In this document: positions 44,570 to 53,597 of the stretch, in pieces
Numbering within the stretch: position 1 is the first letter of the stretch
Layout: each line of letters opens with the position of its first letter
Assembly: GCF_027497175.1 (NCBI RefSeq)
Contig: NZ_CP114901.1
Location: 310,001 to 374,000 of the forward strand
From: Verrucosispora sp. WMMD573
GTDB taxonomy: Bacteria; Actinomycetota; Actinomycetes; Mycobacteriales; Micromonosporaceae
Direction: 5' to 3'
DNA length: 64,000 bases
Notes under the pieces: generated by a model
The model's database searches: none
What the model was told of the DNA's origin: nothing
What the model saw: the letters and a program-made list of their open reading frames with translations, nothing else
Made by a program: the position numbers and the translations under genes

Positions 44570-45511
44570 ATGAAGTTTCCTTCGCTGTTGCGCAGGGAGG
44601 AACCGGCGGCGCCGGCAGCCGACGACGACCGGACCGGGACGGTCGCCACCGACACCCGCCCCGACGAGCGATCCGATGTCGAGGGCCGCACCGAGGACGG
44701 CACCGACCGCCGACCCCCGGCCAACGACACCGTCATCGCCGGCCGAACCGCCACCGACCCGGCCGCCAGCCCGACCACGAGCGGCCAGAACGAACACACG
44801 GGTCACCGGTCCGACGCGGAGCGGACCGCCGAGGCCCGCGCCGCCACCGCTCGCTCCACCGTGCACGGCTCGCGCAGCGCCCGAGCTGCCGCCACCGAGA
44901 CCGTCGACCGCGACCGTTCCGTCGACGACCCGAACAGCACCAGCCTCGACCGCGACCGTTCCGTCGACGATCCGAACAGCACCAGCCTCGACCGCGACCG
45001 GACCATCGACGACCGGCAGACCACCGACCTCGACCGCACCGTTGCGGGCGATCGGGTCGTCGAGGCGGATCGCGGTGCCGACCGGGACCGGATCGCCGGC
45101 ACCGTCGAGCGGGACGGCAGGGTCGACGACGACCGGACCCCCGACGGCGCAGCCGGCCGGGACGTACCGCCGGCCCCGGTCGGGCCACGACCCCGGGCCA
45201 GCCTGCTGGCCACGCTCGGTTTGATCGTCGGCGTGGGCGGCGTCCTGTTCGTGTTCACCGGCGCCCTCGCCGGGTACGGCATCGCGCTCGGCGCGGTCGG
45301 AGCAGTGCTCGCCGTGCTCGGCCTGATGGCCACCCGTCGGCGGCACATCGCCGGCAAGTCCGACGCGCTGCTGGGCATCGCCTTCGGGCTCGGCGCGGTG
45401 GTCCTGGGCGTGCTGGCGATGACCGGCCAGTACGACTGGCCGACCACCGACGGAGACCAGGTGATCCGCCTCCGCGAGTGGCTTGATTCACAGTTTGTCG
45501 ATCGCCTGTAG
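44570..45511 (+). CDS. Membrane protein with long charged repeat tail
   Basis: A 313-residue protein. Residues 1-205 are a highly charged, probably disordered tail rich in Asp, Arg and Thr, with a 14-residue unit (SVDDPNSTSLDRDR) repeated in tandem near residues 117-144. Two to three helices follow (about 209-262 and 273-289), resembling DUF4190-type small membrane modules, then a short C-terminus. AGGAGGTGAACC before the ATG is an unusually strong ribosome site. Function unknown; the tail could bind cations or cell-wall polymers. Confidence 0.7.
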   Translation: MKFPSLLRREEPAAPAADDDRTGTVATDTRPDERSDVEGRTEDGTDRRPPANDTVIAGRTATDPAASPTTSGQNEHTGHRSDAERTAEARAATARSTVHGSRSARAAATETVDRDRSVDDPNSTSLDRDRSVDDPNSTSLDRDRTIDDRQTTDLDRTVAGDRVVEADRGADRDRIAGTVERDGRVDDDRTPDGAAGRDVPPAPVGPRPRASLLATLGLIVGVGGVLFVFTGALAGYGIALGAVGAVLAVLGLMATRRRHIAGKSDALLGIAFGLGAVVLGVLAMTGQYDWPTTDGDQVIRLREWLDSQFVDRL

Positions 45512-45530
45512 CGGGCACTTTTCGGCCCGC
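45511..45530 (+). terminator. Short hairpin at end of DUF4190-like gene
   Basis: GCGGGC (45511-45516) pairs with 45525-45530 around an 8-nt T-rich loop, overlapping the stop codon. Confidence 0.4.
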
Positions 45531-45612
45531 CGGTGGTTCACCGGTGCCGGTCGGTGCGGAACCGACCGTAGCCCGATCAGATCTGGTGGTGCACCAGCCG
45601 GGCGCACATGCT

Positions 45613-45643
45613 CGTCAGGGGCGGCGGTTCGCCGCCCCTGACG
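45613..45643. terminator. 13-bp hairpin in a 364-base gap
   Basis: CGTCAGGGGCGGC (45613-45625) pairs perfectly with 45631-45643 around GGTTC. It most likely ends the upstream transcript; no gene is visible in 45544-45670. Confidence 0.75.
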
Positions 45644-45669
45644 TATGTCCGGGGCAGAGGTCACCGGAC

Positions 45670-45772
45670 GTATTGCCCGGCGACCTTGTCTGGACGAGCC
45701 GGCCGCGAGCTGGACGCAATGAATCTGCTCCAACCAGTCCCCAAACGCAATGTTCTGCCGTTGAATGCAAGG
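45670..45772 (+). promoter_or_regulatory. Lrp/AsnC-like site array before ddaH-rocD
   Basis: ACGCAATG occurs at 45714 and 45745 (31 bp apart, three helical turns), with an inverted relative at 45671 (GTATTGCC) and a TTGAATGCAA at 45761. Repeated GCAAT cores at helical spacing upstream of arginine-catabolic genes suggest an Lrp-family operator; no lrp gene is adjacent. Confidence 0.4.
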
Positions 45773-45875
45773 GTTCGCGGTGGATCCTGCTGGTCGAGCC
45801 CGAATACCGTTGAGCCACGGCGCCAGCCCGTGGGCCGACGGTGGCCGGGCGCGCCCGAGGCTTGGAGCAGGACAC

Positions 45876-46697
45876 ATGACGATGGACGCCACCCGCCAGC
45901 ACTTTCTGATGTGCCGGCCGACGTACTTCGCCGTCGACTACGCGATCAACCCGTGGATGGATCCGACCGCACCTGTCGATGCCGACCGAGCGGTGCGGCA
46001 GTGGGAGCGACTGCGTCAGATCTATCTGGACCTGGGTCACACCGTCGAGGAGATCACACCGGTCCCGGGCCTGCCCGACATGGTCTTCGCCGCCAACGGC
46101 GGCACCGTGATCGACGGCAAGGCGATGGCGGTGCAGTTCCGCGACCCGCAGCGCGCCGACGAGGCACCCGCGTACCGCGCCTGGTTCGAGGCCGCCGGCT
46201 TCGAGATGTACGACCCGAAGCACGTCAACGAGGGTGAGGGCGACGTCCTGCTGGCCGGGGACCACCTGCTCGCCGGCACCGGCTTCCGCACCGCGCACGC
46301 CTCGCACGCCCAACTCCAGGAGGTCTTCGGTTACCCGGTGATCACCATGCAACTGGTCGACCCGCGTTTCTACCACCTGGACACCGCGCTGACCGTGCTC
46401 GACGAGCGGACCGTGGCGTACCTGCCGGAGGCGTTCTCGCCCGGCAGTCAGGCCGTGCTGCGCCGGCTCTTCCCGGACGCGGTGCACGCCACCATGGCCG
46501 ACGCGGAGGTGCTCGGGCTCAACGCGGTCAGCGACGGTCGGCACGTGGTGCTGCCCGAGCAGGCCACCGGTCTGGCCGCCAAGCTACGTGACCGGGGCTA
46601 CGAGACGATCGGCGTCGACCTGTCCGAACTGCGTCGGGCCGGCGGCGGCCCGAAGTGCTGCACGTTGCGACTCCGTCAGGGAAAGGCGAACCGATGA
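45876..46697 (+). CDS. ddaH: Dimethylargininase / arginine-hydrolase family enzyme
   Basis: A 273-residue guanidino-group-modifying hydrolase. PDMVFAANGG, FYHLDTALTVL (catalytic His) and the C-terminal GGPKCCTLRL (catalytic Cys) mark the family. Annotation as dimethylarginine dimethylaminohydrolase implies products citrulline and dimethylamine; the related arginine dihydrolases make ornithine. GGAGCAGGA precedes the ATG at 45876. It overlaps rocD by 4 bases (ATGA), and since RocD uses ornithine, an ornithine-forming activity is worth considering. Confidence 0.85.
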   Translation: MTMDATRQHFLMCRPTYFAVDYAINPWMDPTAPVDADRAVRQWERLRQIYLDLGHTVEEITPVPGLPDMVFAANGGTVIDGKAMAVQFRDPQRADEAPAYRAWFEAAGFEMYDPKHVNEGEGDVLLAGDHLLAGTGFRTAHASHAQLQEVFGYPVITMQLVDPRFYHLDTALTVLDERTVAYLPEAFSPGSQAVLRRLFPDAVHATMADAEVLGLNAVSDGRHVVLPEQATGLAAKLRDRGYETIGVDLSELRRAGGGPKCCTLRLRQGKANR

Positions 46698-47908
46698 TCG
46701 AGGACATGCTGCGGACCCCGGCCGCGGTGCAGGACGCGGAGCGCCACACCGCGCACAACTATCACCCGCTGCCGGTGGTGATCTCCTCCGCCGAGGGTGC
46801 CTGGGTGACCGATGTGGACGGCAAGCGCTATCTCGACTGCCTGGCCGGCTACTCGGCGCTGAACTTCGGCCACCGGCACCCGACGCTTATCGCCGCCGCG
46901 CACGCCCAGCTCGACAAGCTGACGTTGACCAGCCGGGCCTTCATCCACGACCAGTTCGCCGACTTCTGTCGGGAGCTGGCGGCGCTGTGCGGCAAGGACC
47001 TGGTGCTGCCGATGAACACCGGTGCGGAGGCTGTCGAGACCGGCATCAAGGTGGCCCGCAAGTGGGGCTACCAGGTCAAGGGAGTACCGGCCGGTCAGGC
47101 GAACATCGTGGTCGCGGAGGGCAACTTCCACGGACGTACGACCACCATCGTCAGCTTCTCCACCGACTCCGATGCCCGGGCCGACTTCGGGCCGTACACC
47201 CCCGGTTTTCGGATCGTCCCCTACGGCGACCTCGACGCCCTGACCGAGGCGATCGACGAGCACACGGTCGCCGTGCTGCTGGAGCCGATCCAGGGCGAGC
47301 AGGGCGTGGTGGTGCCGCCGGAGGATTACCTGCCGGGCGTGCGGCGGCTGTGCACCGAGCGCAACGTGCTGTTCATCGCCGACGAGATCCAGTCCGGCCT
47401 GGGCCGCACCGGCACCACCTTCGCGTGCGAGCAGGAAGGTGTCGTGCCGGACATGTACCTGCTGGGCAAGGCGCTCGGTGGGGGGATCGTGCCGGTCTCC
47501 GCGGTGGCGGCCGACAGCGACGTGCTCGGCGTGCTCCAGCCCGGACAGCACGGCTCCACCTTCGGCGGCAATCCCCTGGCCTGTGCCGTGGCGACCGAGG
47601 TGGTCCGGCTGCTGGCGACCGGCGAGTTCCAGCGTCGCTCCGCCGAGTTGGGCGAGCGGCTGCAAGCCGGCCTGCGCGACCTGATCGGCAAGGGTCTGGT
47701 CGAGGTACGCGGCCGGGGTCTCTGGGCCGGCCTGGACATCGACCCGGCCCTGATGAGCGGCCGGGAGGCCTGCGAGCGGCTGATGGAGCGGGGTGTGCTG
47801 GCCAAGGACACGCACGGCTCGACCATCCGACTGGCCCCGCCGTTGGTGATCACCGAGGAGGAGATCGACCACGCGGTGGCGCAGGTGGCCGCCGTACTGG
47901 CCGGCTGA
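46694..47908 (+). CDS. rocD: Ornithine aminotransferase
   Basis: A 404-residue class III PLP aminotransferase that converts ornithine and 2-oxoglutarate to glutamate semialdehyde and glutamate. MNTGAEAVETGIK, EPIQGEQGV, ADEIQSGLGRTG and the PLP lysine in LLGKALGGG are all intact. The ATG at 46694 overlaps the ddaH stop. Together they form an arginine/ornithine degradation operon feeding glutamate or proline. Confidence 0.95.
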   Translation: MIEDMLRTPAAVQDAERHTAHNYHPLPVVISSAEGAWVTDVDGKRYLDCLAGYSALNFGHRHPTLIAAAHAQLDKLTLTSRAFIHDQFADFCRELAALCGKDLVLPMNTGAEAVETGIKVARKWGYQVKGVPAGQANIVVAEGNFHGRTTTIVSFSTDSDARADFGPYTPGFRIVPYGDLDALTEAIDEHTVAVLLEPIQGEQGVVVPPEDYLPGVRRLCTERNVLFIADEIQSGLGRTGTTFACEQEGVVPDMYLLGKALGGGIVPVSAVAADSDVLGVLQPGQHGSTFGGNPLACAVATEVVRLLATGEFQRRSAELGERLQAGLRDLIGKGLVEVRGRGLWAGLDIDPALMSGREACERLMERGVLAKDTHGSTIRLAPPLVITEEEIDHAVAQVAAVLAG

Positions 47909-47962
47909 GCGCTCGTACCGTCCGGTGGGCGTCGGGCCCGGTCCCGACGCCCACCGGCGCGT

Positions 47963-49111
47963 TCAGCGCGGCAGGCGCATCGCCATCGTCGGGGCCTCGG
48001 ACATCACCGAGTCCGGGTTGTACGGCGCTCCCGCCGGGAACTCGTTCGGACGGCCGACCTGCACCCCCGGGTACAGCTCCACCATGTCACCGGCGCCGAG
48101 CACCCGGGACTGCTGCGGAGCCAGCGGGATCCGGTCCGCCTCCGTGAGCGAACCGCCCGGCCGTACGCCGGAGCCGTTGGTGCTGACGTCGGTGGCGACG
48201 ACGTCAGCACCGCGCAACTCCAACCGCAGGTGGTTGCGGCTGATCCAACGCCGCGCCTCGTCGTTGAGCCACTGGCCGAGCATGATGCCGCCGGAGCCCT
48301 CCGGCGCTCGGCCGATCACCACCGGCTGCTCCTCGGTGAGTACGAAGCGACGACGGATCAGGCCACCGACCCGGATCGCGAGGACCTCGCTGCGGGGCCG
48401 CGGCCCGGCGTCACGCAGCCGTGAACCGTGTCGGGGGCAGGTGGGTACGCCGTTGCGCAGCGACGGTGGCGGCTGCCCGGTAGGTGCGCGGTCGATTCGG
48501 GCCAGGTCGGCGAAGGCTCCCCCGCCGCCGGCACCACCGAACAGGGTGCAGCCGGACTCCGGGCAGCGCCACTCGCGGGAGAGCAGCTTGGCACCGGCCG
48601 GTGAGGGCGGACCGGCGACCGGTGTGTGACCGCCGCCGACGTGGGCGATGAAGACCGGACCGCCGGCGCCCGGCACCGGGGCGACGACCCGGCCCGGCTG
48701 CTCCACCAGCCAGGGGAACCGTCCCCGCAGGCCGTCGAAGCGGACCCGGCTGAGCACCGGCAGACCGAGCAGGTCGGCCACCTCCAGCATCCGGTCACCC
48801 GGGTTGTCGAGCACCTCCACCAGGCCGTCGTCGGCCCACCTGCGCACCACCATCCGCTCGTTGGAGGTGAGGTCGGCGTCGGAAAGCATCCCCCGGTGCA
48901 CCACCGCGTAGACCGGGACGTTGTCCTCTTCAAGGCTGCGTGCCAGCGCGTCGATGACCATGCCTAGGCGCAATGAACTGGCCGGCCGCCCGCCGTCGAG
49001 ATCCTGGTAGCGAATGATTTCGGCCAGGTCGAGCACCGCGCGGGCCAGCTGCGGATCGGTGCAGACCCGCCCCTCGATGGCGTCCAGCACCTTGCTGATC
49101 TCGAACCTCAT
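47963..49111 (-). CDS. FHA-domain protein with novel N-terminal region
   Basis: A 382-residue cytosolic protein. The C-terminal FHA domain (about 255-345) shows VIGR, WISRNHLRLEL and DVSTNGSGV, the phosphothreonine-binding residues. The first 125 residues are helical (LARAVLDLAEIIRYQDLDGG...), and a central stretch contains a CPESGC...CPRHG set of four Cys/His that may bind zinc. FHA proteins read signals from Ser/Thr kinases, one of which lies 7 kb away. The ATG overlaps the stop of the pterin dehydratase gene. Confidence 0.82.
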   Translation of the reverse strand: MRFEISKVLDAIEGRVCTDPQLARAVLDLAEIIRYQDLDGGRPASSLRLGMVIDALARSLEEDNVPVYAVVHRGMLSDADLTSNERMVVRRWADDGLVEVLDNPGDRMLEVADLLGLPVLSRVRFDGLRGRFPWLVEQPGRVVAPVPGAGGPVFIAHVGGGHTPVAGPPSPAGAKLLSREWRCPESGCTLFGGAGGGGAFADLARIDRAPTGQPPPSLRNGVPTCPRHGSRLRDAGPRPRSEVLAIRVGGLIRRRFVLTEEQPVVIGRAPEGSGGIMLGQWLNDEARRWISRNHLRLELRGADVVATDVSTNGSGVRPGGSLTEADRIPLAPQQSRVLGAGDMVELYPGVQVGRPNEFPAGAPYNPDSVMSEAPTMAMRLPR

Positions 49112-49401
49112 GGGGTACCCTCCACGATCTCGTCGATCCGGCGGGCCAGCCGGATGTCACGCATGGTGACCCCGTCGACCGAATGGGTCACGCAGCGGAA
49201 GGTCACCGTGCGCCACCGGATGTCGATGTCGGGGTGGTGGTCCAGTTCCTCTGCCGCGACGGCGACCCGGTCGACCACTGCGATGGCGGCCGGGAAGCTG
49301 GCCAGCTCCACGGTTCGGGTGATCCCGGTGGGGTCTCCCGACCAGCCCGCCAGCCCACCCAGCTCGTCTCGCACCGCCTCGGCGGTGAGCACCTGTGCCA
49401 T
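49108..49401 (-). CDS. Pterin-4a-carbinolamine dehydratase family protein
   Basis: A 97-residue PCD/DCoH-fold protein. The catalytic motif ELDHHPDIDIRW supplies the paired His, and THSVDGVTMRDIRLARRID ends the fold. The enzyme dehydrates 4a-hydroxytetrahydrobiopterin in aromatic hydroxylation cycles; actinobacteria also use the fold elsewhere. TAGGGT lies exactly 6 bases before the ATG. Translational overlap (ATGA) with the FHA gene is unusual and links the two. Confidence 0.88.
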   Translation of the reverse strand: MAQVLTAEAVRDELGGLAGWSGDPTGITRTVELASFPAAIAVVDRVAVAAEELDHHPDIDIRWRTVTFRCVTHSVDGVTMRDIRLARRIDEIVEGTP

Positions 49402-49407
49402 GGCCAG

Positions 49408-49413
49408 ACCCTA
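49408..49413 (-). promoter_or_regulatory. -10 element of leaderless PCD-FHA operon
   Basis: TAGGGT (TANNNT) on the minus strand ends 6 bases before the ATG at 49401. Confidence 0.55.
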
Positions 49414-49470
49414 CCGGTGCCGGCCGGCACCACCGCCACCAGCGGCGACGGTCTCCGGGCCCGGCTGGAG

Positions 49471-49620
49471 TCAGGAACGGTGGATGGTGATGTCGCCGTA
49501 GGAGGTGCGCCCGCGTACCTCGACCGTCTTGTCGCCTTCCTCGGGCCGGCTGGCGTCCGCCAGCAGGTTGCGTACCTGCCCGAAACCGGTGTGCACCCCA
49601 AACCAGGCGGCGGTGCCCTG
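49471..49620 (-). pseudogene. C-terminal remnant of a DUF4097 beta-repeat protein
   Basis: About 48 codons ending at 49471 read ...GVHTGFGQVRNLLADA...TVEVRGRTSYGDITIHRS, the characteristic end of DUF4097-family proteins (repeated TGxGDV/SYGDI strands). The N-terminal repeats are missing; the frame runs upstream into unrelated sequence and a hairpin element at 49701. A truncated gene is the simplest reading. Confidence 0.6.
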
Positions 49621-49700
49621 GTTGCTCACATACGGGTTCAGCTCCCTGACACCATCGCGGCACACGACCTGGCACCACCAACCGACCTGCACCTCCATCA

Positions 49701-49783
49701 CCCAGAGGAGGCGACAACATCAGGGATGTTGTCGCCTCCGCCGCTGCCTGACACAGCAGAATCCCCGATGTTGTCGCCCTGGG
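49701..49783. repeat. Inverted-repeat element with alternative pairings
   Basis: GGAGGCGACAACATC (49707-49721) pairs perfectly with 49725-49739 around a 3-nt loop, and a second copy of the right arm (GATGTTGTCGCC) occurs at 49767-49778, where flanking CCCAG/CTGGG could also pair. A TGACACAGCAGAATC segment resembles the inner part of the 34628 element. The rest of 49784-49847 is without clear features. Confidence 0.7.
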
Positions 49784-49847
49784 CGTGGTTGTGACGGTGT
49801 GGCGATGTGGGGAGGGCACTGGGTCTGTGAGGGCTGCTCGGGGGGCG

Positions 49848-52800
49848 TCAGCTCATGCGGCCGACGGCAGTTCGCAGGCGGAGCAGGTCCCGACGGCGGC
49901 GCTCGTAGGTGGTGGCCAGGCCGATCAGCGCCAGCCCGGCGGCGGCCAGGAAAGCCCACCGGGGCAGCAGGTCCCAACTGCGCACCAGCTCGTACAGGGC
50001 CAGCAGGGTCAGCGTGCCCGCGCCGAGCAGCACCGGCGCCTGCCAGCGGCGGACCGCACCGAGCAGCGTCGCGGCGAGCGCGACGGCCCCGAGCAGCAGT
50101 CGCCGCCAAGGGTCCGGGTCGGCGCCGAACAGCACGACGGTCAGGCTGGGCAGCAGCACGGCGGCCAGGCCCGGGCCGAGCGCAAGCCAACTGTTCAGCC
50201 CAGGCCGGGTACGCAGTCCCACCGCACCGGCGCCCAGAGCCGCCGCCGCCAGCGGCACCGTGTACGCCTCCAGCACGCTTACTCCGCCGGCCGCCAACAG
50301 CAGCCAGACGGCCAGCAGTTCACTGCCTCCGCCGATGCCGGCGAAGACCCAGCGCCGCTCGATCGACTCGTCCCGACGCAACAGCCGGACGCCCACCGCG
50401 ACGCCCCACAGCACACAGATCGTCGCGGCATGCCGGAGCGCACCCAGGGTGAGCAGCAGCGCGAGCAGCGCCACCGCCTGCGCGGCGGCATCAAGCACCC
50501 GTCCCACCAGCGCCTGCGGAACGGAACCGGTCGACGCCCCGGCAGCCGTCCGGGCGATCGTCGCCGGCTGCGGACGTGTCGCCGGCTGCGGACGTGTCGC
50601 TTCCGGCAGACCCCACCGCCTCGACGGCAGTGTCGCGGCGAGCGCGAGGCTGAGCACGGCGACGCCGAGCACCGCGAACGCCGCCACGCGAGGCGGCTGC
50701 CCGCCAGCCAGCGGGGCGGTCACGGCGAACCCGGTCGCCGCCGCCACCGCGACCAGCCAGCCGAGCACGCGTACCGCGAGCTGACGCCCGCCCACCCCGA
50801 CAACCGTCGCCGCCGCCACCAACAGCCCCAACCCGCCGAGGGTGCCGGCCCGGGTCGCCTGGAGATTGAGCAGCCCCGCCACCGCCAGCACCAGACCGAC
50901 CGGCACGGCCACCCCGACGAACGGTCCGCCCGGGTGCCGCAGCGCAACGGTCAGCAACAGAGCCACACCGCCCAGCAGAGCTGCCGCCGGCACCACCGGC
51001 CAGGGCACGGCGGCGGCGACCAGCAGCACCGGGACGGCGGCGGCCACGAAGGGCAACATCACCCCGGCAACCCGCCAGCCCTCGGCAACCCGCCAGCCCC
51101 CGGCGTCCTCATCGCCGGCGGCCGGACCGGCACCGGCACCGGCACGGGCACGGGCACGGGCACGGGCACGGGCAGCACCATCGACGTCGGTACCGGCGTT
51201 GTCCCCCGCAGCCATGGACCCCGCCGGGGCGCTGCGGATGACCGGCCAGGCGAACAGGGCCGCCGCCAGTGCCAGCAGCGCCAGTGCCAAACCGATCGGT
51301 AGCGCGTCCGGTGACGGGCGGGTCCCCGGAACACCGGACCACGCGGCGGGTGGCGGCCCGTACGGCGTCAGCAGGGCGCTCACCACCACCGGCACCGCCG
51401 CCAGCGCCGCCACCGCGGCCAGGCCCAGCCCGGCCACCGGCAGCAGCCCCACCGGGCGGGCTCGGAACCCGGCGAGCGCGACAAGCGACGCCGCCACCGA
51501 CGCGTACACCGCCACCCGCTCGGCACCCGGCACGACCAGGGGCGACAGCCCGGTCAGCACTCCCACCACGGCGAGCCCGGTGGCGGCGTACCCGGTCAGT
51601 TCGGGCCAGGATCGACGCAGCGCGAGCAGCGCCACCGCCGGCAGCGCGACGGCGGCCAGCGCGCCCCGGGCCTGCCACCACGGCGGGGCACCGACGCCGA
51701 TCAGCGCGATCGCCGCCCCCGCCGGCACCACGAGCACCGCGGCAGCCAGCCCGCAACCGGCCACCGTGCGCCGCACCCGGTCGCCGCCTCGGCCGCCGAC
51801 CGCCACCCCGAGGCCGACGGCCAGGACGACCACGCAGGCGGCACCGGCACCGATCGGGTCGGCCAGCCCGACCAGCAGCCCGTGCCCGAGCAGTGCCGCA
51901 CCGGCCGAGGCCGACGTCAACACCGTCACGGTGGGCAGCGTCGGGCGGACCACCGCCGCGATCAGCAACACCGCCCCGACCGCGAGGTCGATCGCGACCA
52001 CCGCGGGCCACGGCGCGGCCCAGGCCACCGGCACGGCGAAGGCGGTCGCGGCGAGACCGGCCGAAAGCACCGCCGGCCGCGCCGCCCGGGGCAGCAGCAC
52101 TGCCACCGCCGCCGAGGTCAGCGCCGCCGCCACCGGCAGTTGCCACCCCCAGGCGACCAACGGACCCGTCGTGGCCCCCCGCCACGGCGGCAACGACCGT
52201 CCCACGGCGGCACCGGCCAGCAGCAGTCCCGCCAGCGCCACCAGCAGCCCGCCACCACCGGCCACCAGCAACGCCCCCGCGCGTGGACCGGCCCGCCAGC
52301 CGGACGGGAGCAGCCGTACCGCGCCGGCCAGCCCGGCCGCGACCAGCGCTGCCACCAGCAGCCACACCGAGGCGCGCAACTCCACCACCGGGCGGAGAAT
52401 GACACCCGCCAGCACCGGCACCAGCGCGCCGGCCGCCAGCGTCCGTGCCGGCCCGCCACCGGCCAGCAACGCCGCGCCGAAGGCGGTGAGTGCCACCAGC
52501 AGCATCGGCCCACCGGCCAGCAGCGGTACGCCACCCGCCCGACCGACCAGCAGGGGCACCAGCGCGCAGCCCGCGGCGAGCAACAGCCAACCGGCGAACC
52601 ACGCCCAGGCCAGGAGCGTTCCGGCCAGCCGTACCGCCGGTGTCGTCGCGGCCCCCTCCTCCGCGACGACACCGGCCCGCCACCGCAGCGCCACCACCAG
52701 CGCCAGGTCGAGCAGCGCCACCGCGACGAAGACCACCGCCCACCCGGCCGGTTCCGGACGGACCTCAGCGGCCAGCAGCGGCACCAGCGGCTGAACGACC

Positions 52801-53549
52801 AGCAGCGCGGCGAACCACGGCACGGCCAGGCGGCTGAACCGTGCGTAACCGACCGCCACCGCCGCGCTGATCGCCACTACCAGTGCGGCGTACCGGCTGC
52901 CCGGCCAGCCGGTCACCCCGAACAGGTCGACCGACCAGGCGGCGTACCCGTCGAGCAGCACCAGCAGCAGCCCGACGGCGGCGAAGGTCTCGGCGGTGCC
53001 GCGCAGCCCTCGCCGACGTGCGATCAGCGGCACCGCCAGCAGCAGCGCGGTGAATGCCAGCAGGATGGCTGCCCGACCGGCCACGCCTACCGACGCCCAG
53101 GCCACCGCGGTGAAGACCGTCGCCGCCGTGCCGAGCAGCAGGCCACCCAGGACGAAGAGCAGGCCCTGCACGGTCCGCGTCGACGCCTCCGCGCCACCCG
53201 GGCGCACCGGGACGGAGGCGGGCCGGCCACCGGTCGGTGCGGGAGCGGGCGCCGGGGACCCACCGACGGCCGGTGCGGCACTGTGGCCCGGCGACGCGGC
53301 GGGCACCGGAAACTGGGCCCGGACCGCGGCGGCCAGTTCGTCCCGCCGTCGACGCACCGCGTCCAGCCGCCCGACCAGCCCCTCGTACGCCTGACGGGCC
53401 CGCTGCACCTCACCACCGAGCACGGCGATCTCCCGGTCGAGCCGGATCACCTCGGCGGCGGCCGGGTGCGGCGGCCGGCCGCAGCCGGTGCAGCCGGAGT
53501 TCAGATTCGCCGGGCTTCCGCAGGCCGGGCAGGGGTAGGCGGTGTCCAC
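49848..53549 (-). CDS. Very large multi-pass membrane protein with zinc ribbon
   Basis: A 1,233-residue protein. Residues 1-30 hold a CPAC...CTGC zinc ribbon, 35-85 a coiled coil (LDREIAVLGGEVQRARQAYEG), 90-125 a Pro/Ala linker, and the remaining 1,100 residues alternate some 30 or more hydrophobic helices with short loops. It resembles the streptomycete SCO7613-type membrane proteins of unknown role. Internal low-complexity tracts include an (AR)n run from a GGCACG hexamer repeat near 51126 and a duplicated RPQPAT stretch near 50560. GTG start with GAGG 8 bases upstream. Last gene of the patatin-acyltransferase-cutA run. Confidence 0.8.
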   Translation of the reverse strand: MDTAYPCPACGSPANLNSGCTGCGRPPHPAAAEVIRLDREIAVLGGEVQRARQAYEGLVGRLDAVRRRRDELAAAVRAQFPVPAASPGHSAAPAVGGSPAPAPAPTGGRPASVPVRPGGAEASTRTVQGLLFVLGGLLLGTAATVFTAVAWASVGVAGRAAILLAFTALLLAVPLIARRRGLRGTAETFAAVGLLLVLLDGYAAWSVDLFGVTGWPGSRYAALVVAISAAVAVGYARFSRLAVPWFAALLVVQPLVPLLAAEVRPEPAGWAVVFVAVALLDLALVVALRWRAGVVAEEGAATTPAVRLAGTLLAWAWFAGWLLLAAGCALVPLLVGRAGGVPLLAGGPMLLVALTAFGAALLAGGGPARTLAAGALVPVLAGVILRPVVELRASVWLLVAALVAAGLAGAVRLLPSGWRAGPRAGALLVAGGGGLLVALAGLLLAGAAVGRSLPPWRGATTGPLVAWGWQLPVAAALTSAAVAVLLPRAARPAVLSAGLAATAFAVPVAWAAPWPAVVAIDLAVGAVLLIAAVVRPTLPTVTVLTSASAGAALLGHGLLVGLADPIGAGAACVVVLAVGLGVAVGGRGGDRVRRTVAGCGLAAAVLVVPAGAAIALIGVGAPPWWQARGALAAVALPAVALLALRRSWPELTGYAATGLAVVGVLTGLSPLVVPGAERVAVYASVAASLVALAGFRARPVGLLPVAGLGLAAVAALAAVPVVVSALLTPYGPPPAAWSGVPGTRPSPDALPIGLALALLALAAALFAWPVIRSAPAGSMAAGDNAGTDVDGAARARARARARAGAGAGPAAGDEDAGGWRVAEGWRVAGVMLPFVAAAVPVLLVAAAVPWPVVPAAALLGGVALLLTVALRHPGGPFVGVAVPVGLVLAVAGLLNLQATRAGTLGGLGLLVAAATVVGVGGRQLAVRVLGWLVAVAAATGFAVTAPLAGGQPPRVAAFAVLGVAVLSLALAATLPSRRWGLPEATRPQPATRPQPATIARTAAGASTGSVPQALVGRVLDAAAQAVALLALLLTLGALRHAATICVLWGVAVGVRLLRRDESIERRWVFAGIGGGSELLAVWLLLAAGGVSVLEAYTVPLAAAALGAGAVGLRTRPGLNSWLALGPGLAAVLLPSLTVVLFGADPDPWRRLLLGAVALAATLLGAVRRWQAPVLLGAGTLTLLALYELVRSWDLLPRWAFLAAAGLALIGLATTYERRRRDLLRLRTAVGRMS

Positions 53550-53597
53550 GCCGTCATCCTCGACGGCCGGGCACCGTTGTTACCAGAGTGCGCGTAC

